NCBI GenBank assembly: GCA_040219275.1
Contig: JAVJSU010000102.1
Location: 1 to 64,000 of the forward strand
Source of the DNA: JAVJSU01 sp040219275
Lineage (GTDB): Bacteria > Chloroflexota > Anaerolineae > Aggregatilineales > Phototrophicaceae
Reading direction: 5' to 3'
DNA: 64,000 nucleotides
Position numbers and translations under genes: made by a program. This document shows, piece by piece, positions 61,825 through 64,000 of this stretch (position 1 is its first letter; each line of letters begins with the position of its first letter). The notes beneath the pieces are model-generated. The model was not told where the DNA came from, ran no database searches, and was given only the letters and a program-made list of their open reading frames with translations.

Positions 61825-63695
61825 GATTGCGGTGCATTTTTCCCGCGTACCCGATCATCGCCCACCCGTTTGGTGAATCCTATGCTGTCCAGATATTCCA
61901 ATATCCCTATAGCATATTTGCGCGATGTATCAAAATGATCGCGCACCAATTTTGCACTTACGCCACCGTGTTCGTCAATCAACGCAAGGATACCGTTTAC
62001 CATCACATCGAACGTGGCGCGGGTGAAAATAACTTCCGGCTGTACCTGTATAATTTCGCCGATTTGGATGAGTGCAATCAAGACATCACTGCCGACGATA
62101 CCTTCTGCATCGCTATACGAGGGTGGGGTGAACGGTGCTTCGTCCATAAGACTCAGCAGTTCATTGATTGTCTTTACCTGTTCCGCTGAAAAGACAATCT
62201 GGTGAGTGCTCATTCGTAGCACGCCGTCCTGGGCGACAATTTCATCCTGAGAACCGAGCAACAGGGCGAGCGTCGCGTTTTTGATGTCCAGCCGGCTACG
62301 GATTTCTTCACGGGAAATGCCTAAACGCAACGGATAATGCTGATGATGCTGGTCGACCAAATCCCGAATTAAGTGGAGCAGTTGATGATAATTGTGCGCC
62401 GCCATGAGCGTGTCATGTAAAGGAACTAACAGACCATTTGCCATCGCCTCTTGTAGTGCGATATCGAAGTCTTGTGCGTTGAGGTCGCTCCGTTTTTGTA
62501 ACTCTGCGGGTTTGATCGGACTAGTTCCTTCCGCCAACTGCGCCAGTCGATCCGCCTGAGTGCCCTGTTTTTGCGTCTTCAGGCGATCAATCACCTGTGA
62601 CTGAAAGCGTTTCCAGCGTTTTGCAGGTGTTGGATTAACCACAACGCCACCGCCAACGGTTTGTGGGGGCGAGGGATAACGCAGGATAAAGCGATCTTCG
62701 CGGCGCACGCTCACAGGCGACGATAGCCTAAGTTGCACCCATCCTGAATCGCCGGGTGCGATGGTTTCATCAGCCAGCAAACGCACCCGTGCCGTGGTTT
62801 CTGCGGTGCCGGAGAAAAATTTAACCTCGCTATTATGCTTAAGCGGGCGGTTCGCATCAGGAAGATAATTTAAATAGACATCAATTAAGCTGTTCGTTGC
62901 GTTTTGGTTTGGGCGAACGATAAGATTTCCGCGCAGAATATCCTGCTTATCCACGCCGGAAATATTGACCGCCACACGGCTCCCCGGATACGCGAATTCG
63001 ACTTTTTGCTTATAACTTTGCAATCCACGTATACGCCCACGTAATCCAGAGGGTAAAAGTTCGATCTCTTCGCCCACGCGCAGTAAGCCGTCAAGTAGTG
63101 TTCCCGTGACGATTGTGCCGAAGCCGCTCATGGAGAATACCCGATCTACGGGCAGGCGGGGTTGACCGATGTCCCTGCGTGGTGGGGTTTCTGCCAGTAT
63201 TTCGCTGAGTGTTTCGATTAATTCGGGAATGCCCGCGCCAGAATACGCGGATACAGGACATATTGGCGCATCCTTTAAGGCGGTGTTCTGGACAACTTCG
63301 CGGATGTCCAACTCCACCAGACCGAGCCAGTCAGGATCGTCGATGAGGTCAGTTTTCGTCAGGACGATAATTCCGCGCTGGATACCGAGCAGGTCGATAA
63401 TCGCCAGATGTTCGCGGGTTTGGGGCATTACGCCTTCATCAGCGGCGATGATGAGCAAAACAGCATCAATTCCGCCGATGCCCGCCAACATGTTCTCAAT
63501 GAAATCCCGATGACCGGGAACATCCACAATCCCTAGGGTATCGCCATCGGGCATATCTAACCATGCAAAGCCGAGATCAATCGTCATTTCGCGGGCTTTT
63601 TCTTCCGCGAGACGATCCGGGTCGATGCCGGTTAGCCGTTTGATGAGGGTAGATTTTCCATGATCGACGTGTCCGGCAGTCCCGATGACGCGCAT
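61821..63695 (-). CDS. selB: Selenocysteine-specific elongation factor SelB
   Basis: SelB is a GTPase that brings Sec-tRNA to UGA codons marked by a SECIS hairpin. The 624-residue protein starts IGTAGHVDHGKSTLIKRL (G1), has DVPGHRDFI (G3) and LTKTDL (G4), then EF-Tu-like domains and about 250 C-terminal residues of winged helices (for example GISREEIRSRLDIKNATL) that bind SECIS RNA. It overlaps the DUF4291 stop. No selA, selD, tRNA-Sec or obvious selenoprotein is in the window. Confidence 0.94.
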   Translation of the reverse strand: MRVIGTAGHVDHGKSTLIKRLTGIDPDRLAEEKAREMTIDLGFAWLDMPDGDTLGIVDVPGHRDFIENMLAGIGGIDAVLLIIAADEGVMPQTREHLAIIDLLGIQRGIIVLTKTDLIDDPDWLGLVELDIREVVQNTALKDAPICPVSAYSGAGIPELIETLSEILAETPPRRDIGQPRLPVDRVFSMSGFGTIVTGTLLDGLLRVGEEIELLPSGLRGRIRGLQSYKQKVEFAYPGSRVAVNISGVDKQDILRGNLIVRPNQNATNSLIDVYLNYLPDANRPLKHNSEVKFFSGTAETTARVRLLADETIAPGDSGWVQLRLSSPVSVRREDRFILRYPSPPQTVGGGVVVNPTPAKRWKRFQSQVIDRLKTQKQGTQADRLAQLAEGTSPIKPAELQKRSDLNAQDFDIALQEAMANGLLVPLHDTLMAAHNYHQLLHLIRDLVDQHHQHYPLRLGISREEIRSRLDIKNATLALLLGSQDEIVAQDGVLRMSTHQIVFSAEQVKTINELLSLMDEAPFTPPSYSDAEGIVGSDVLIALIQIGEIIQVQPEVIFTRATFDVMVNGILALIDEHGGVSAKLVRDHFDTSRKYAIGILEYLDSIGFTKRVGDDRVRGKNAPQS

Positions 63696-63698
63696 AGA

Positions 63699-64000
63699 TT
63701 ATTGCGTTCCGTTGATGTTTCCGTTATCAGATGTTACCGTGGGCATCGTTCCGGTTGAGGTGGATGTGGGCGGCGGTGAGCTTATACTGATGTCACCTTT
63801 GTCGTATTCATTAAGTAAGGTCTGATAACGTTCGCGGTAAAGCGCGGCACGATCACGTTCCAGTTGCCACAAGCGCGTCAGGCTTTCTTTCAGAGGCTGA
63901 ATTTTCTCGCCCATATCGTCTAACTTTTGTACGTAACGTTCAAATTCTTTATCGTGACCGCGCCAGACTTCATCGCTTGAGGATGTAAATTGTTTCCAGC
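63699..64000 (-). CDS. C-terminal part of a protein of unknown function
   Basis: The frame is open from the right edge of the window to a stop at 63699, so the N-terminus is missing. The visible 99 residues form a charged helix (VWRGHDKEFERYVQKLDD, ESLTRLWQLERDRAALYRER) and then a Ser/Thr/Pro-rich tail with STSTGTMPT. An ATG at 63914 is internal. It abuts SelB on the same strand. Coiled-coil or linker content only; no family is visible. Confidence 0.6.
   Translation of the reverse strand, partial: WKQFTSSSDEVWRGHDKEFERYVQKLDDMGEKIQPLKESLTRLWQLERDRAALYRERYQTLLNEYDKGDISISSPPPTSTSTGTMPTVTSDNGNINGTQ

Noticed and set aside
1..64000. CRISPR arrays, tRNA or rRNA genes, insertion sequences, phage genes
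   Set aside because: I looked for repeat-spacer patterns, cloverleaf-like arms and transposase motifs and found none that I can support.

Overview
The window looks like chromosomal DNA of a free-living, respiring bacterium, most likely a Chloroflexota member of the Anaerolineae type. This is inferred from gene content only: three very large MalT-like/BTAD ATPase regulators, a family B (ba3-type) haem-copper oxidase, several Pro/Thr/Glu-rich secreted proteins, an Os1348/NHLP-like small protein and two gene-dense ABC importer operons. I see no tRNA, rRNA, CRISPR array, insertion sequence or phage gene.

Layout. 1-357: the end of a zinc-type alcohol dehydrogenase and a decayed small gene; this pair recurs intact at 9.9-11.1 kb. 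0.3-5.6 kb (minus): a respiratory operon of tri-haem cytochrome c lipoprotein, oxidase subunit 2A, subunit II with CuA, subunit I, a small membrane protein and the copper chaperone SCO. 6.0-14.9 kb (plus): an orphan response regulator, a LuxR-type MalT-like regulator, a small conserved protein, a dehydrogenase, a glycine-rich peptide, a membrane gene broken by a stop codon, and two beta-lactamase-fold proteins followed by the remains of a third. 15.5-19.2 kb: a giant Ser/Thr kinase-ATPase-TPR protein and a small cytochrome c. 19.3-26.3 kb: an MFS permease fused to HEAT repeats, a class III aminotransferase and a BTAD regulator. 26.3-32.9 kb: an oligopeptide-type ABC importer operon ending in a nitrilase-family amidohydrolase, divergent from that regulator.

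33.2-38.1 kb: a second BTAD regulator, a 58-residue exported peptide ending in two cysteines, a 104-residue Os1348/NHLP-like protein, an unknown 197-residue protein and a convergent receiver protein. 38.3-40.0 kb: a membrane protein, an M48 protease and a cold-shock protein with clear terminators. 40.3-43.9 kb (minus): a three-gene set of zinc-ribbon pseudokinase, VWA protein and divergent adenylosuccinate-synthetase paralogue, the best candidate here for an uncharacterised system. 43.9-46.2 kb: a PAS histidine kinase and receiver. 46.3-55.5 kb (minus): a CUT1 sugar importer with two unequal ATPases, sugar isomerase and oxidoreductase genes, and a ROK regulator with a NagC/Mlc-like operator. 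55.6-64.0 kb: a receiver-HisKA protein, sulfatase, PlsC-type acyltransferase, SAM hydrolase, MurA with Asp in place of the catalytic Cys, a DUF4291 protein, SelB and a truncated gene at the right edge.

How the genes fit together. The content suggests a heterotroph that imports peptides or amides and sugars and respires oxygen with a high-affinity type oxidase. Large ligand- or partner-sensing ATPase regulators sit next to the transport and secreted-protein genes they probably control. The strongest leads are the pseudokinase/VWA/PurA-like triad, the exported CGTC peptide locus, and the ABC ATPase pair whose substitutions all fall in one composite ATP site.
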